Part shown: one piece after another, positions 10,448 through 19,416 of the stretch | Layout of the letters: the number at the start of each line of letters is the position of its first letter | How positions within the stretch are numbered: the first letter of the stretch is position 1 | Assembly: GCF_963675165.1 (NCBI RefSeq) | Contig: NC_087388.1 | Coordinates: forward strand, 3,357,547-3,382,546 | Direction of reading: 5' to 3' | Source of the DNA: Halichondria panicea | Taxonomy: Eukaryota; Porifera; Demospongiae; Suberitida; Halichondriidae | Length of the DNA stretch: 25,000 nucleotides | Program-made: the position numbers and the translations under genes | Notes under the pieces: generated by a model | Told to the model about the DNA's origin: nothing | The model's database searches: none | Seen by the model: the letters and a program-made list of their open reading frames with translations, nothing else

Positions 10448-10465
10448 AGCGGACTTAGCGGACTT
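10448..10465. repeat. 9-bp perfect tandem duplication
   Basis: AGCGGACTT at 10448-10456 and 10457-10465. Confidence 0.9.
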
Positions 10466-10606
10466 AGACAAGTTAGAGCTTGTGTAAACTTACTTCTCTA
10501 GAGTAACCTCCCAGCCTCTGAGTGATCGCTAGTGGATAGGAGAGCTAGAAACAGTTGAAATACAACCAGAGTACGGTCAAAACAAAAATAATCGCGAGCG
10601 CGAAAT

Positions 10607-10634
10607 CATAACGCGGAGTGCATAACGCGGAGTG
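10607..10634. repeat. 14-bp perfect tandem duplication
   Basis: CATAACGCGGAGTG at 10607-10620 and again at 10621-10634. Confidence 0.95.
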
Positions 10635-11046
10635 TTTCAACCATTTACACAGGGAGGCCTGGTCGTTTCCAATCCCTTTCCTTTTCAATATAATTATGAA
10701 TAGACTGTATACACAGGAGGCATTCTGTCTGACCTATGTCACAGATACTCTGTAACCGGTACAAGGCGCTAATCTCCTAGATCCTAGCAACTGCATGAAA
10801 GTAAGTACGTAGGTATAATTATTATTCACTTACTCAGGGACATAGTGGATCTAAATCCATGATAATGAAGAATTCTAATAATGTCTTCTTCTCCTCCTTG
10901 CAACTTCACCCATGTGACAAAATCAGAAGGGCAAGCTCCACTGGATCCTGCCTGGCCTGGACTCTCAGCCATCATAAAAATTTTTATACACGAGGCAGTG
11001 CTACAAATGCGCATGTGCAATCTTAGTTCTATTCTATCTAGATCTA

Positions 11047-11246
11047 ATTCTCATTCCGGTTCGAGATATGTGGCAACATAGTATGGAAAAGGTCGAATTG
11101 CAGTTGTATGGCTATTGACTGAATCACATAGACTTCGACGGATTGTCAGATTGATCGATCGATGTAATAGAATCAGTCACTGTTTTACCACATCAGAGAA
11201 TACTAGCTATCAATTTTTTGCCCACCAAACGCCCCATAGTCTATAG
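11047..11246 (-). repeat. Right subterminal inverted repeat
   Basis: Inverted partner of 3846-4054. Its inner end lies about 71 bp upstream of the HECT ATG, almost the same spacing as on the integrase side. Outside it, 11242-11275 is a CTAG-rich stretch (repeated GCTAGCTAGACTAG). Confidence 0.9.
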
Positions 11247-11424
11247 CTAGCTAGACTAGCTAGTCTAGCTAGCTTCTCACAAACATGTAAAAAAAGTCAT
11301 TACAAACAATGAGCAGTAGGTGTAACCAGTAGGTGTGCCCAATCAAGAGGGTGTGGCACCAGAAGTGGGCGTGACTAAGCGGCGCCGCTGGTTTTTCAAA
11401 GGAAACCCCTATGTCAAAAGTCTG

Positions 11425-11436
11425 GCTACGCCCCTG
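11425..11436 (-). repeat. Right terminal inverted repeat of the composite element
   Basis: GCTACGCCCCTG, the perfect reverse complement of 3444-3455. It is followed at once by CACACC and CA/GGGG array DNA. Confidence 0.75.
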
Positions 11437-11442
11437 CACACC
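11437..11442. repeat. Putative target-site duplication, right copy
   Basis: CACACC, identical to 3438-3443. Confidence 0.55.
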
Positions 11443-11942
11443 AGAGAGGGGCACACACAACACACACACGCAACGCACACAAGGGCACACACACACACAC
11501 ACACACATACACACACACAGGAGCACACAATTATGGATAAGAAGTATAAGAAGTCTCAGGGGCACACACGCACGCACACGCACACACACTCACACACTCA
11601 CACACACACACATACACGCACACCAGAGGGGGCACACACAACACACACACGCACAAGCACACACACACACACGAGGGCATCACACACACACACAGAGGGG
11701 GAAACAAACACGCACACACGCAGGGCACACACACACACACACACACACCACACACACACGCACGCACACACAGGGGGCACACACACACACACACACAAAC
11801 ACTCACATGCACACATCAGGGAGCACAAACACACACACCACACACACACACACACACACTCACATGCACACATCAGGGGGCACAAACACACACACCACAC
11901 ACACACACACAACCACGCGCACACAGAGGGGGCACACACACT

Positions 11943-11978
<36 letters not shown>

Positions 11979-12940
11979 GGGAACACACACACACACACGC
12001 ACACGCACACGCACTCACATGCACACACCACACACGCACATACACATATATACAAACAGGGGGCACACATCACGGGGGGCACACGAGGTACACACACACA
12101 CACACGCACATACACACACACACCACAGGCCACAGGGCACACACACACACAAACATGCCCCCAGTGTGTGCGCGGGTGTGTGTGTGTGTGTGTGTGTGTG
12201 TCCCCTGTATGTTGAGTGTGTGTGTGGTGTGTGTGTGTGGGTAGTGTGTGTGCACAAACACACATACACACACACAGGGGCACACACACGCACACGCACA
12301 CACACACACTCACATGCACACACCAGGGGCACACACCACACACTCATACATATATATATATATATATAAACAGGGGGCACACAACACAGGGGGCACACAA
12401 GAGGCACACAGAGGTACACACACACACACACGCACACACATACACACACACAGGGCACACACACATGTACACACAGGGCACACACACACACACACAACCC
12501 CCACACACACACACACACGCACGCACACACAGGGGCACAAACACACAAACCACACACAGTGTGTGTGCGTATACACACGAACACAGGGGGCACACACACA
12601 CACACACATAGGGGCACACACACACACACACAGGAGCACACACACACACACACACACAGGGGCACTCACACACACACACGCACACACAGGGCAAACAAAC
12701 ACACACACACACAGGGGGCACACAACACACACATACACACACACACGCACACGCACACACACATAGGGGCACACACGCGCATACTCAGGGGGCACACGCA
12801 CACGCACACACAGGGGCACACACACACATGCACACACACTCACACACTACACACATGAACGACACACACACACACACACGCACGCACGCACGCACACAAT
12901 TGGGGGCACAAGCGCACATACACACACCCACACACACACT
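11443..12940. repeat. CA/GGGG microsatellite array, right part
   Basis: Same architecture as 1-997: CA tracts punctuated by GGGG/GGGGG, with small islands of other sequence (for example 11530-11555). Two AT islands (12044-12054 and a TATATA run at 12349-12369) recur in the same context, each preceded by CACACACTCA or CACACATACA and followed by AAACAGGGGGCACACA, so blocks of the array are duplicated. The strand flips to TG at 12156-12250 and briefly at 12559-12570. The large open frames here are repeat translation. Confidence 0.96.
12156..12250. repeat. Inverted TG island in the right array
   Basis: From CATGCCCCCAGTGTGTGCGCG the plus strand reads TG with CCCC, and it returns to CA at about 12250 (GTGTGCACAAACAC). 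It repeats the switch seen at 481-775, including the same CATGCCCCC junction sequence. Confidence 0.85.
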
Positions 12941-12945
12941 CATGC

Positions 12946-13390
12946 TTGTTCCGGCTCTTCTTGTGAAAAAACCGAAAAATTGAACTTAGTTTCAATGCTG
13001 GTATCTCAAGTGGAAGCATGGCCTGGTTTCTCTCCCAAATACACTCAGTTTTACTCCGTTGTATCTGTTAAAAGTGGAGTTGGAAAATTAAATTACAAAC
13101 AGGTATTACGGATATTTGATATAATTATAATTATAACAAGCCCATTATTAGCAAGCTTTACAACCACACCTTTCAACAACCTTGTTTTTTCTTTTTCCTC
13201 CTGTCTCTTGTTTTTAGTGGAAGGTTCCATGGCTGCATGCAACTTCTTTGCAAAACAGTTCTGCAGCTCAGCTATAGTATATAGAGAAGCTCTTGCCGCC
13301 TTCCAATTACCTAGACACTTCCAGCTTAATAGGGCAGCCTAAAAACCTGTTTGCTGCATCGCAACTGTTGCTATAAGATCCCTTTTCCCT
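12946..13390 (+). other. Possible exons of unknown nature
   Basis: An open frame from 12980 with a clean exit into GTATTACGG at about 13101, and a pyrimidine-rich acceptor (TCTTGTTTTTAG, ending about 13217) followed by a second open stretch. The predicted residues (including VSMLVSQVEAWPGFSPKYTQF) match no family I know. They could be upstream exons of the kinase or BEN-like fragments that follow, or chance. Confidence 0.25.
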
Positions 13391-13394
13391 CAGG

Positions 13395-13610
13395 CGCTAG
13401 GCGCAAGTATTCACTTAGTACTATTGAACAACTAGAGTACAAGCAAAAGTTTCCTCACATCTCGCCGGAAGTGATTGAGGGTTAGTGATATTTTCTCACT
13501 AGGTCACATTTTATATAAAATTGCTTCAAATTCTGTAGTATGTGATTCTACAAAGAGCCATCTCAATGCCGTTGCCACTAATTGTCGAGATCTTGGAACC
13601 CTCTTACCTA
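13395..13610 (+). pseudogene. Protein kinase C-lobe fragment, frameshifted
   Basis: The first frame reads YKQKFPHISPEVIEG, which resembles the APE region (subdomain VIII), and the next frame reads SDIFSLGHILYKIA (subdomain IX, the D-x-x-S-x-G motif). They are out of register by a small indel around 13472-13476 (GAGGGTTAG). The following residues SHLNAVATNC look like a remnant of the C-terminal helices. No HRD or DFG motif lies upstream, so only the end of the domain remains. The same degenerate kinase family seems to supply the N-lobe fragment at 16.5-17.2 kb, but that piece lies downstream, so the two cannot be one gene in the present order. Confidence 0.5.
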
Positions 13611-14157
13611 TGACACCCTCCAATCAAAGGAAATTGTCCCTGCTTCTAAGCCTTCCCAATAAAACTGAGTGTGCTGCCATGTACAAAGGAAAACTATACA
13701 AAGTTATAGTCGTGTCCTCAGGTAAGACAAAATAATGTTTGAAAAAATCTCATGCATAATTATTATAATTAAATGTAGGTCCCTACTCTCAAATGAAAAA
13801 ACTACAGGCAACGAAGGAGGAAGAAGCAGGTATGTATACCTTAATAAAATTATGTATTTTTGTGTTAATTTATTCCTTCATTTTAAAGAGACATTGGAAA
13901 ACAATCAAGCCCTGGAAAAACAGGTAAATTGATGTGTATGTGATCGGCAAGTGCATGTGCATGCATGCTGTGGAAATTAAGGTATTGAAGTGTCTTGCAA
14001 TCTGACAATGTGTAGATACCAACGAAAGAATGTGCCAGAACATCTTTGTTAGAAGATATTTATAGTGGGAAAACTTCAGGTGGTGAGCGATAATTATGTT
14101 ATGCGTCATGACATGGATCTAATTATATAGAGAGAAAAAGGGTCTCTATAGCGGTAT

Positions 14158-14191
14158 TAAACCCACACCAAAACTAAACCCACACCAAAAG
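14158..14191. repeat. 17-bp tandem duplication inside an exon
   Basis: TAAACCCACACCAAAAC at 14158-14174 is followed by the same 17 bases with one change (last base G) at 14175-14191. With both copies the exon contains a TAA; with one copy it reads ...VLNPHQKRKAAVSKPKN... and keeps phase with both neighbours. Confidence 0.93.
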
Positions 14192-15128
14192 AGGAAGGCC
14201 GCCGTTTCGAAACCAAAAAATGTTGTTAAGGTAAACTGTATATTGCTTAATATAACATGCGCAAGTTCCATGCATGCATTGATTATATTTTTAGAAACGC
14301 TCTCGAGTCAATCAGGTCACTACAATTCCCGCATTGTCTGATTCGGAAAGCTAGATTCCTGGTCAGAACAACCTTCTGAGGTAATATAATTATAATTATA
14401 GTAATAGCTACATGCATGTATATAAGACGCTCTGTCATCGATATTCCTGTAGCGTACATATACGTATACATTTAGCCCTTTCATGCTACACTTGTATAGT
14501 TTGAGGTCCGACGTCAACAAAAAATTTGTGAAAACAAAATAATGCTTGAGTCTCTTGGCTTTGTAAGTTCGATTACAGTTCTTTAGCACTAACATAATTA
14601 TTTATGGTGGTTACCACCATGGCATAGGTGTCGTCCACTGCTGAAAAGTCTCTCAAAGAGCAACTGAACACAGAGTCAAAACATTAGAGGTATGTATATA
14701 ATTTTTTAACGTATGTATATGTACATACATGCAGATATATGCCACACCTACTCAGAGGATTATACTGTACATATCCTCCTCTTATATAATTATGTGTGGT
14801 GTAATCCTATATATGCATGCAATTTATGATACGTTATACTGAATCAGAATAATTATATGTGCATGCTTGCATGTTATTACAGGAGAAGCTTGAAGTTATG
14901 GTAAAAGATGTGTTGAAGCAGCTGAAACACCGGGACAACACCAATCACACCTATCTGTCCTAGTGTGAAAGCTGCAGCAATTAGACCAGCCACTCCCTCA
15001 ACTTTTCCGCTGAACAGCACTCAAAAAATTGACCATCAGCTCATGCCTGGAGTGGGGCATGCATGCATGATGGGCATTCTTATAATTGTAATAATTTTTA
15101 CGGCAAAGAAAACATCATCAGTGTATTG

Positions 15129-15158
15129 TTTTGTTCATGTATATTTTGTTCATGTATA
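15129..15158. repeat. 15-bp perfect tandem duplication
   Basis: TTTTGTTCATGTATA at 15129-15143 and 15144-15158, in an intron-like AT-rich stretch. Confidence 0.93.
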
Positions 15159-15621
15159 TATATATATATAATTATGCAGATTGATGCTGCCTGGAAAGTG
15201 GATGAGCTAAGGCTAGCAAGCTCATGCCGGATCCACACCATGCAGCATTGAAGATGATCGATTGCCTCTTCACAATTGAGGAGATGGTGAATGGGAATCC
15301 CTCAGGGAATACCAAGTCTGCCAATCTGGACAGAAAATCCACAATTTTCCCACTAGATGCCAGCAAAATGAAATAATTATATAGTTTAAAATTAATGATT
15401 GGTAGAGATTGAACAAAACACGTGCATGTACACTTAAATAGAACATAACATAACCTAGAACATTATAATCATTTTTTTCTACATTCACTTGCGCAGATTT
15501 CATTGAACTCAAATGGCCTGGAAGTGGAAAGGAAAAAGGAATTAAAAGAAAAATAACACAAAAATGTACAGACTATTATAATGATGAAAGGTGGCATACT
15601 GTTGATATATTAAGCAATTAA

Positions 15622-16121
15622 CACATCTATATAATTATATATACAGCACAGTCACTCATTAGCATTATTAAATAATTCATTGTATCATGCATCTCATGAC
15701 AACCACACAGCAGACTACCTCATAGAATACGGAGGCAGTCCAATAATGAAACGGATACCAACATACACGTTGTTTACACGGATTCTACCTAATGTAGGGA
15801 AACGGGGAAACGGTCCCGGTGTGGGACCACTTCATACGGACTGAACGTTTACTGACCGTTGTTCTGGTCCGTGGAGAGCCGTCATGCACTCGGACATTCA
15901 ACGGACTACGTACAATTTAGCTGTAGCTACACTGCACATGCGCAGTAAGTTATAATTAATTATCATGACCACACCTTCTTCATCAACAATAACAATTAAA
16001 TTGCAAGCAAAAGACAATACATCAATTGGAGTCACTAGAGTCTGATAATGAATCAAGTTCAAGTACGTATTGGTACCACTAGTGGTAGTGGTACCACTAG
16101 TAGTATGCGATGTTTCTGCAT
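15622..16121. other. No recognisable gene
   Basis: Intergenic sequence. It holds an 8-bp tandem duplication (GGGAAACG, 15797-15812) and a Kpn/Spe-type palindromic repeat in which GGTACCACTAGT occurs at 16072-16083 and again at 16090-16101. The stretch 15770-15930 is more GC-rich than its surroundings, but nothing in it could be named. Confidence 0.55.
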
Positions 16122-16487
16122 CTAATCAGCTATGCAACGAACACAAAGTCCACCTTCTTTCTCAATTCCTTCTTTTTGCTCTTTTCTATCAGGGACATCT
16201 TTTATATGATGGTCAACTTCACATTTCAAGGCATTGAACTCGGCTTTCAACTCCTTTGTTTCCTTTGTTTGATCCTCTATTAGGCTAGTTAGCCTGTCAA
16301 TTTTCTGGTTGATCGAGAGTTGGTCTGTAGTCGTAGGCGAATTATACAAAGGGTCAAAATGATTCATTCTGAGACCATAACCACTTGTCCCAAACGTTGA
16401 GACAGGTGAGTGACCATATCCTGCAGATCCATCTTCTTCCCTGGTTGATGGATTCAAGATTTCAACAGATTCGTTCAGCGTCCACAC
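16122..16487 (-). CDS. Hypothetical coiled-coil protein (121 residues)
   Basis: Open minus-strand frame from ATG (16487) to stop. The N-terminal half is Gly/Ser/Thr-rich and acidic; residues ~70-105 (INQKIDRLTSLIEDQTKETKELKAEFNALK) have heptad spacing of I/L residues and read as a coiled coil. A 9-bp tandem duplication (TCCTTTGTT, 16252-16269) falls within it and is in frame, adding Thr-Lys-Glu. It lies divergently from the kinase fragment starting at 16541, only 53 bp apart, so a bidirectional promoter is possible. No family recognised; it might be the first exon of a longer gene. Confidence 0.42.
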   Translation of the reverse strand: MWTLNESVEILNPSTREEDGSAGYGHSPVSTFGTSGYGLRMNHFDPLYNSPTTTDQLSINQKIDRLTSLIEDQTKETKELKAEFNALKCEVDHHIKDVPDRKEQKEGIEKEGGLCVRCIAD

Positions 16488-16540
16488 TCAGCACCACTCT
16501 GGTAGTCGAACGTGATGTCTGATGACAGTTTAATAGCAAA

Positions 16541-17218
16541 ATGGCCGACGAGCTAGAGCTAGGAGATGTTTCAGCAGGAAGAACACTAAAGCTGAAAAAC
16601 GTAGAATGAGAGTCAAGAGAAAGCGTTCTCAACTTCGAGCTGCTGTTCAAACTCAGCTAGAATTAGAACGTAGTCTAAAAGTCGAGGCAGAGAAGAAAGT
16701 TGTAGTAACATGTCCAGGAGTTACTGGGAACATTTGTGTTGGGAACTAGAAAAAAGGAGGACTAGTGTTGCTGAAGAGAAAAGGCAGCTACTGTCAATTT
16801 TAAGTAGCTCCAAAACATGTGAGCTACATGAAATTCATCCTGATCTTTTACAGGATGTTATAGTAAATGGAAAGAAGAAAGAACTCTTTATAGGCAGAGG
16901 CTCATTTGGTGTTGTTCGCTTGCAAATGTACAGAAAAATGAAGGTCGCAGTCAAAGAGCTACTTCCTCACACGGATGTTGTCAAAGAAGCAGCGATTCTC
17001 ACAATTGTGTCATCCAAACCTTCCGTTATTATTTGGAGTAGTGACAAGCAAATTGCCATATCGGATTGTTATGCAATACCATGGATTGCCAAACTCATCT
17101 ACGTCTGTAACACTTGCTAAGTACCTAACAACTGAAAAATATGGATCATCTGCCTGTGTGCACAGCTAGCTGAAGCTCTACGTACAATGCACTCTAGCTC
17201 TAGCTTTGTTGACAGTTG
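16541..17218 (+). pseudogene. Protein kinase N-lobe with charged N-terminus, frameshifted
   Basis: From ATG at 16541 the product begins MADELELGDVSA, then shifts frame near 16575 into a Lys/Arg/Glu-rich helix (RVKRKRSQLRAAVQTQLELE). It shifts again near 16705 into NMSRSYWEHLCWELEKRR, and on to LHEIHPDLLQD. A glycine loop (GRGSFGVV) and the catalytic Lys (VAVKEL) follow. A third shift near 16995 leads to HPNLPLLFGVV and a hinge-like IVMQYHGL, and a fourth to an alpha-E-like CAQLAEALRTMH at about 17155-17200. The fragment stops before the HRD loop, so it lacks catalytic and DFG residues. I recall this arrangement (charged helix, SRSYWE, kinase) from a large sponge kinase family; that is memory, not a search. 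At least four indels make it a pseudogene. Confidence 0.65.
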
Positions 17219-17272
17219 AGACAAGAACTAAGATATGCTCTATACTAGTAGTCTATAGTTAGTAGTAGAGTA

Positions 17273-17294
17273 AACTGTACACCAACTGTACACC
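17273..17294. repeat. 11-bp perfect tandem duplication
   Basis: AACTGTACACC at 17273-17283 and 17284-17294, just before the transposase ATG at 17311. Confidence 0.92.
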
Positions 17295-17350
17295 ACCGTC
17301 TGTGCCTGCCATGTCTGACAAGTCACTTTCTTCGAGGACAAGGAAACGCT

Positions 17351-17376
17351 GGAGGAAGAAATTGGAGGAAGAAATT
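17351..17376. repeat. 13-bp tandem duplication that shifts the transposase frame
   Basis: GGAGGAAGAAATT at 17351-17363 and 17364-17376. With one copy the frame from the ATG at 17311 (RKRWRKK) continues directly into LAEHFCTQGSK; with two it ends at an early stop. Confidence 0.92.
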
Positions 17377-17403
17377 GGCAGAGCATTTCTGCACTCAAGG
17401 CTC

Positions 17404-17439
17404 TAAACACCAGAATAAACACCAGAATAAACACCAGAA
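17404..17439. repeat. 12-bp unit in three perfect tandem copies, in frame
   Basis: TAAACACCAGAA at 17404-17415, 17416-17427 and 17428-17439. The unit length is a multiple of three, so it adds repeated KHQN residues without a shift. Confidence 0.95.
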
Positions 17440-19109
17440 AATGAACAGTGGTGAGAGTTCTCAAGCAAACGAATCCCCATCAGCCGACCTTGAAGACCTT
17501 GAACATCATTCTTTGTTGAATGTAGCTGACTCTGAGGACAGTTGTTCGTACCGACCCAGTTGTCTCAAGTTTCTTGCGATTTGTCAGATGATGAAAGCGT
17601 ACATGACAGTTTCATTTTTGATAATGAACTTGCAATTACCACACAGTGTGATAGGGCTCCTAGCACCTGTGAAGCGGCAATATTTCCTGGCTCACCTCTT
17701 GGCTCTGAGGAGTTCACTGTTGCTTTTATGCAGCTTTGCCAGAATGATTTGACAAAACTTCTTACACTGTCACACTGTTCACACCCTGCTCCAAGTTGTC
17801 TCCCACGTTCAAGTTACTCACTTATGAAACGCTTTGTTGATCTCAAAGAAGAATGCACAATCGATCGCTACTGTGCATCATGCTTAAAGTGCTTACAACC
17901 TCCTGTACGAATCCAACATGTACAGGAGGTCTCTCTCAAAGCTTTTGAAGCAACAGATGCAAGGTAAATGACATTTGTAATTATACATGTGATGTGTCAT
18001 CTGTGCATGTATAATTGCGATTCGAGAACCCATGGAGGGATGCGTCTGTGAGGTGAAGTGTACAAAAAGTATGCGGACTTCTTCAGTGGTGAATACAACA
18101 TATCCCTATCGATAAATCAGTTCATTATAAATGAACTACCACCCTCAAAGCGGTACGGTAATATCTTTACACAGCCATGCAATAATTATAGTTTATATAA
18201 TTCAAGATTTTCACGTAAAATTTGGTGCTCTACAAAAAAAGCTCCCCCAGTGACTGTATTGGAACCCGTTATGAAAGAGATTTCACTGCTGGAAACAGAA
18301 GGTGTTGTCATGAGTGTTTGAGTGTTTTGTGAAAGCAATGTCATATATCGTCGGTTCCGACTTTAGGGGACATCACTTACAAAGTAAAGTTACTCTCCTG
18401 TGTTGCTGATTTACCAGCAAAGGCAGCTCTTTTAAACTGTGTGCAATACAATGGATATTGCACAGTACGGCTGTCATACATGCACCCATGAGGGCAAACA
18501 GGTATATTGTTATTATAATAATAAAAAAATTTATTATAATAGTATACAATTGGCTGATGCTAAATTTAACAGGTGAAAGTTGGTTAGAGGGGTGTACACA
18601 TTCCCTGAAGCGAGCATTCGTGAGCATTTGAGACATGCAAGTCTTGCTGAAACCACAAAAAAGGTGATTTATTGACTAAACACTTCTATAATTATTATAT
18701 ACATTCAGTCTGTATTTGCGGTGAAGGGAAAGTCAATGATCTTCTCCCTGTTCCCTGTCTGGGTGTAACGTTGTTGAGAGCTTTCCAATTGATTACATGC
18801 ATGCTGGGCGTGGTCCGAAGATTACTTGGGTTGTGGTTTGGAAGTTCAAACAGCAAGAAAAATTGGTATGATTATTAATTTTCAGCATGTATTGTTAGTA
18901 CCTCTCTTCTTCAATGACAGGTACATCGGCAAGAAAGTGAATGAGAGACTCTCAGCACCTTTCCTAATCAGCAGATTACCTGAGAATATTCAAAAAGGAT
19001 CTAGTTGGACGACCTTTGTGACTGTAGCATCCCAGTGTAGAGCATTTATACTCTACTATGTGCCATCTACACTTCATGGAATACTAAGTACCTCGCTCAT
19101 GTACTGCTC

Positions 19110-19131
19110 CTGCTATTAGACTGCTATTAGA
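19110..19131. repeat. 11-bp tandem duplication that shifts the transposase frame
   Basis: CTGCTATTAGA at 19110-19120 and 19121-19131. Removing one copy joins the leucine-rich segment before it to DDCITKDNLALADNLLQLF after it. Confidence 0.9.
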
Positions 19132-19396
19132 CGACTGCATTACAAAGGACAACTTGGCTCTTGCAGATAACTTACTGCAGTTATTTTCAAAACTGACAGA
19201 ACTATTATGGTACGTGCTCATAATTATTTACATAGTTATTTTGCGTATAAATTATAATGCATGCATGGATAACATAAATGATTTTTTCCAATAGGATCTG
19301 AGCAATGTGCCATGCACTTGACAATGTACGTAAAGATGGGATGCCTCGCTCATGGTACAAGAGACATTGGACTTATTATTATAATAATTATTGTGT

Positions 19397-19416
19397 TTGT
19401 AGCTACTTGTAGCTAC
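19397..19416. repeat. 10-bp perfect tandem duplication
   Basis: TTGTAGCTAC at 19397-19406 and 19407-19416. Confidence 0.9.

Larger units (their letters stand above)
9867..10833 (-). other. First intron of the HECT gene, no other gene seen
   Basis: A 967-bp interval between exon 1 and exon 2 with a GT donor (10833) and AG acceptor (9867-9868). It contains two short tandem duplications (10448 and 10607) but no recognisable coding or repeat family. Confidence 0.65.
6533..10975 (-). pseudogene. CUE + HECT E3 ubiquitin ligase, G2E3-like, disrupted
   Basis: Six exons on the minus strand: 10834-10975, 9158-9866, 8879-9010, 7606-8219, 7136-7517, 6533-6753, all with GT/AG introns and matching phases, about 725 residues if intact. 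Residues 1-80 look SAM-like (WVKLQGGEEDIIRILHYHGF). A basic linker (~120-160) and a beta-grasp-like stretch ending GSGCLYVLR follow. Residues 278-321 are CUE-like (ADMFPSVSRENIEGVFKELGF). From ~360 there is a HECT domain (DVLWQTAIAFYKGIKA, FVVEYVGEVGVDSGALRKEFF, catalytic Cys in LPKAQACFSKLYLP, tail GFGYGLA). HECT enzymes pass ubiquitin through that Cys; CUE domains bind ubiquitin. Three lesions: two extra copies of a 10-bp unit at 9533-9562, a duplicated GC at 7970-7973, and an in-frame TAG at 6665-6667, ten codons before the Cys (codon 6635-6637). Removing 22 bases gives 726 codons exactly. The start is at 10975 or 10972 (two adjacent ATGs). Confidence 0.85.
3444..11436. mobile_element. Composite 8-kb DNA element: integrase + HECT ligase
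   Basis: The unit is bounded by CAGGGGCGTAGC (3444-3455) and its exact reverse complement GCTACGCCCCTG (11425-11436). Both ends abut CA/GGGG array DNA and are flanked by CACACC. Further in, 3846-4054 and 11047-11246 are long inverted copies of each other. Between them lie an integrase-like recombinase gene (plus) and a CUE/HECT E3 ligase gene (minus) facing each other. Inverted termini, a target duplication and a DDE recombinase are what a cut-and-paste DNA transposon has; the E3 ligase is unexpected cargo. The superfamily is not assigned: an IS3EU-like or other rve-type group is possible from the integrase, but I cannot confirm it. The copy is dead because both genes are broken. The ends are asymmetric: about 400 bp lies outside the subterminal repeat on the left against about 190 bp on the right, so the left side may carry an extra insertion. 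Confidence 0.72.
13620..15621 (+). pseudogene. Multi-exon gene with BEN-like C-terminus, decayed
   Basis: A chain of small exons joins in phase. They are ...-13721, 13779-13829, 13889-13923, 14016-14079, 14131-14230, 14295-14380, 14628-14689, 14883-~15060, ~15179-15375 and 15497-15621. The product starts with a barrel-like stretch (KTECAAMYKGKLYKVIVVSSG), then a charged coiled-coil-like segment (QMKKLQATKEEEAETLENNQ) and basic linkers. Near the end come MIDCLFTIEEMVNG and KRKITQKCTDYYNDERW, which resemble a BEN domain (DNA/protein-binding, found in transposon-linked and chromatin proteins). Lesions: a 17-bp duplication in the 14131 exon introduces a stop, and indels lie near 14350, 14675 and 14940. 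Removing the 17 bases restores phase exactly. The BEN call is tentative; the splice chain is much firmer than the function. The true first exon is not identified. Confidence 0.55.

Noticed and set aside
3444-11436. Polinton/Maverick-type virus-like transposon
   Set aside because: Six-base duplication and an integrase would fit, but no DNA polymerase B, capsid, protease or ATPase gene is present, and the unit is too short.
11335-12369. Long open frames made of His-Thr or Cys-Val repeats (also 159-1185 and 12015-12858)
   Set aside because: They are the translation of CA/TG microsatellite in several frames and strands at once; no codon or domain signal.
11443-12940. Regularly spaced GGGG blocks resembling a repeat-spacer array (CRISPR-like)
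   Set aside because: Spacers are only CA repeats of irregular length and the genome is intron-bearing; no cas-like gene is present.
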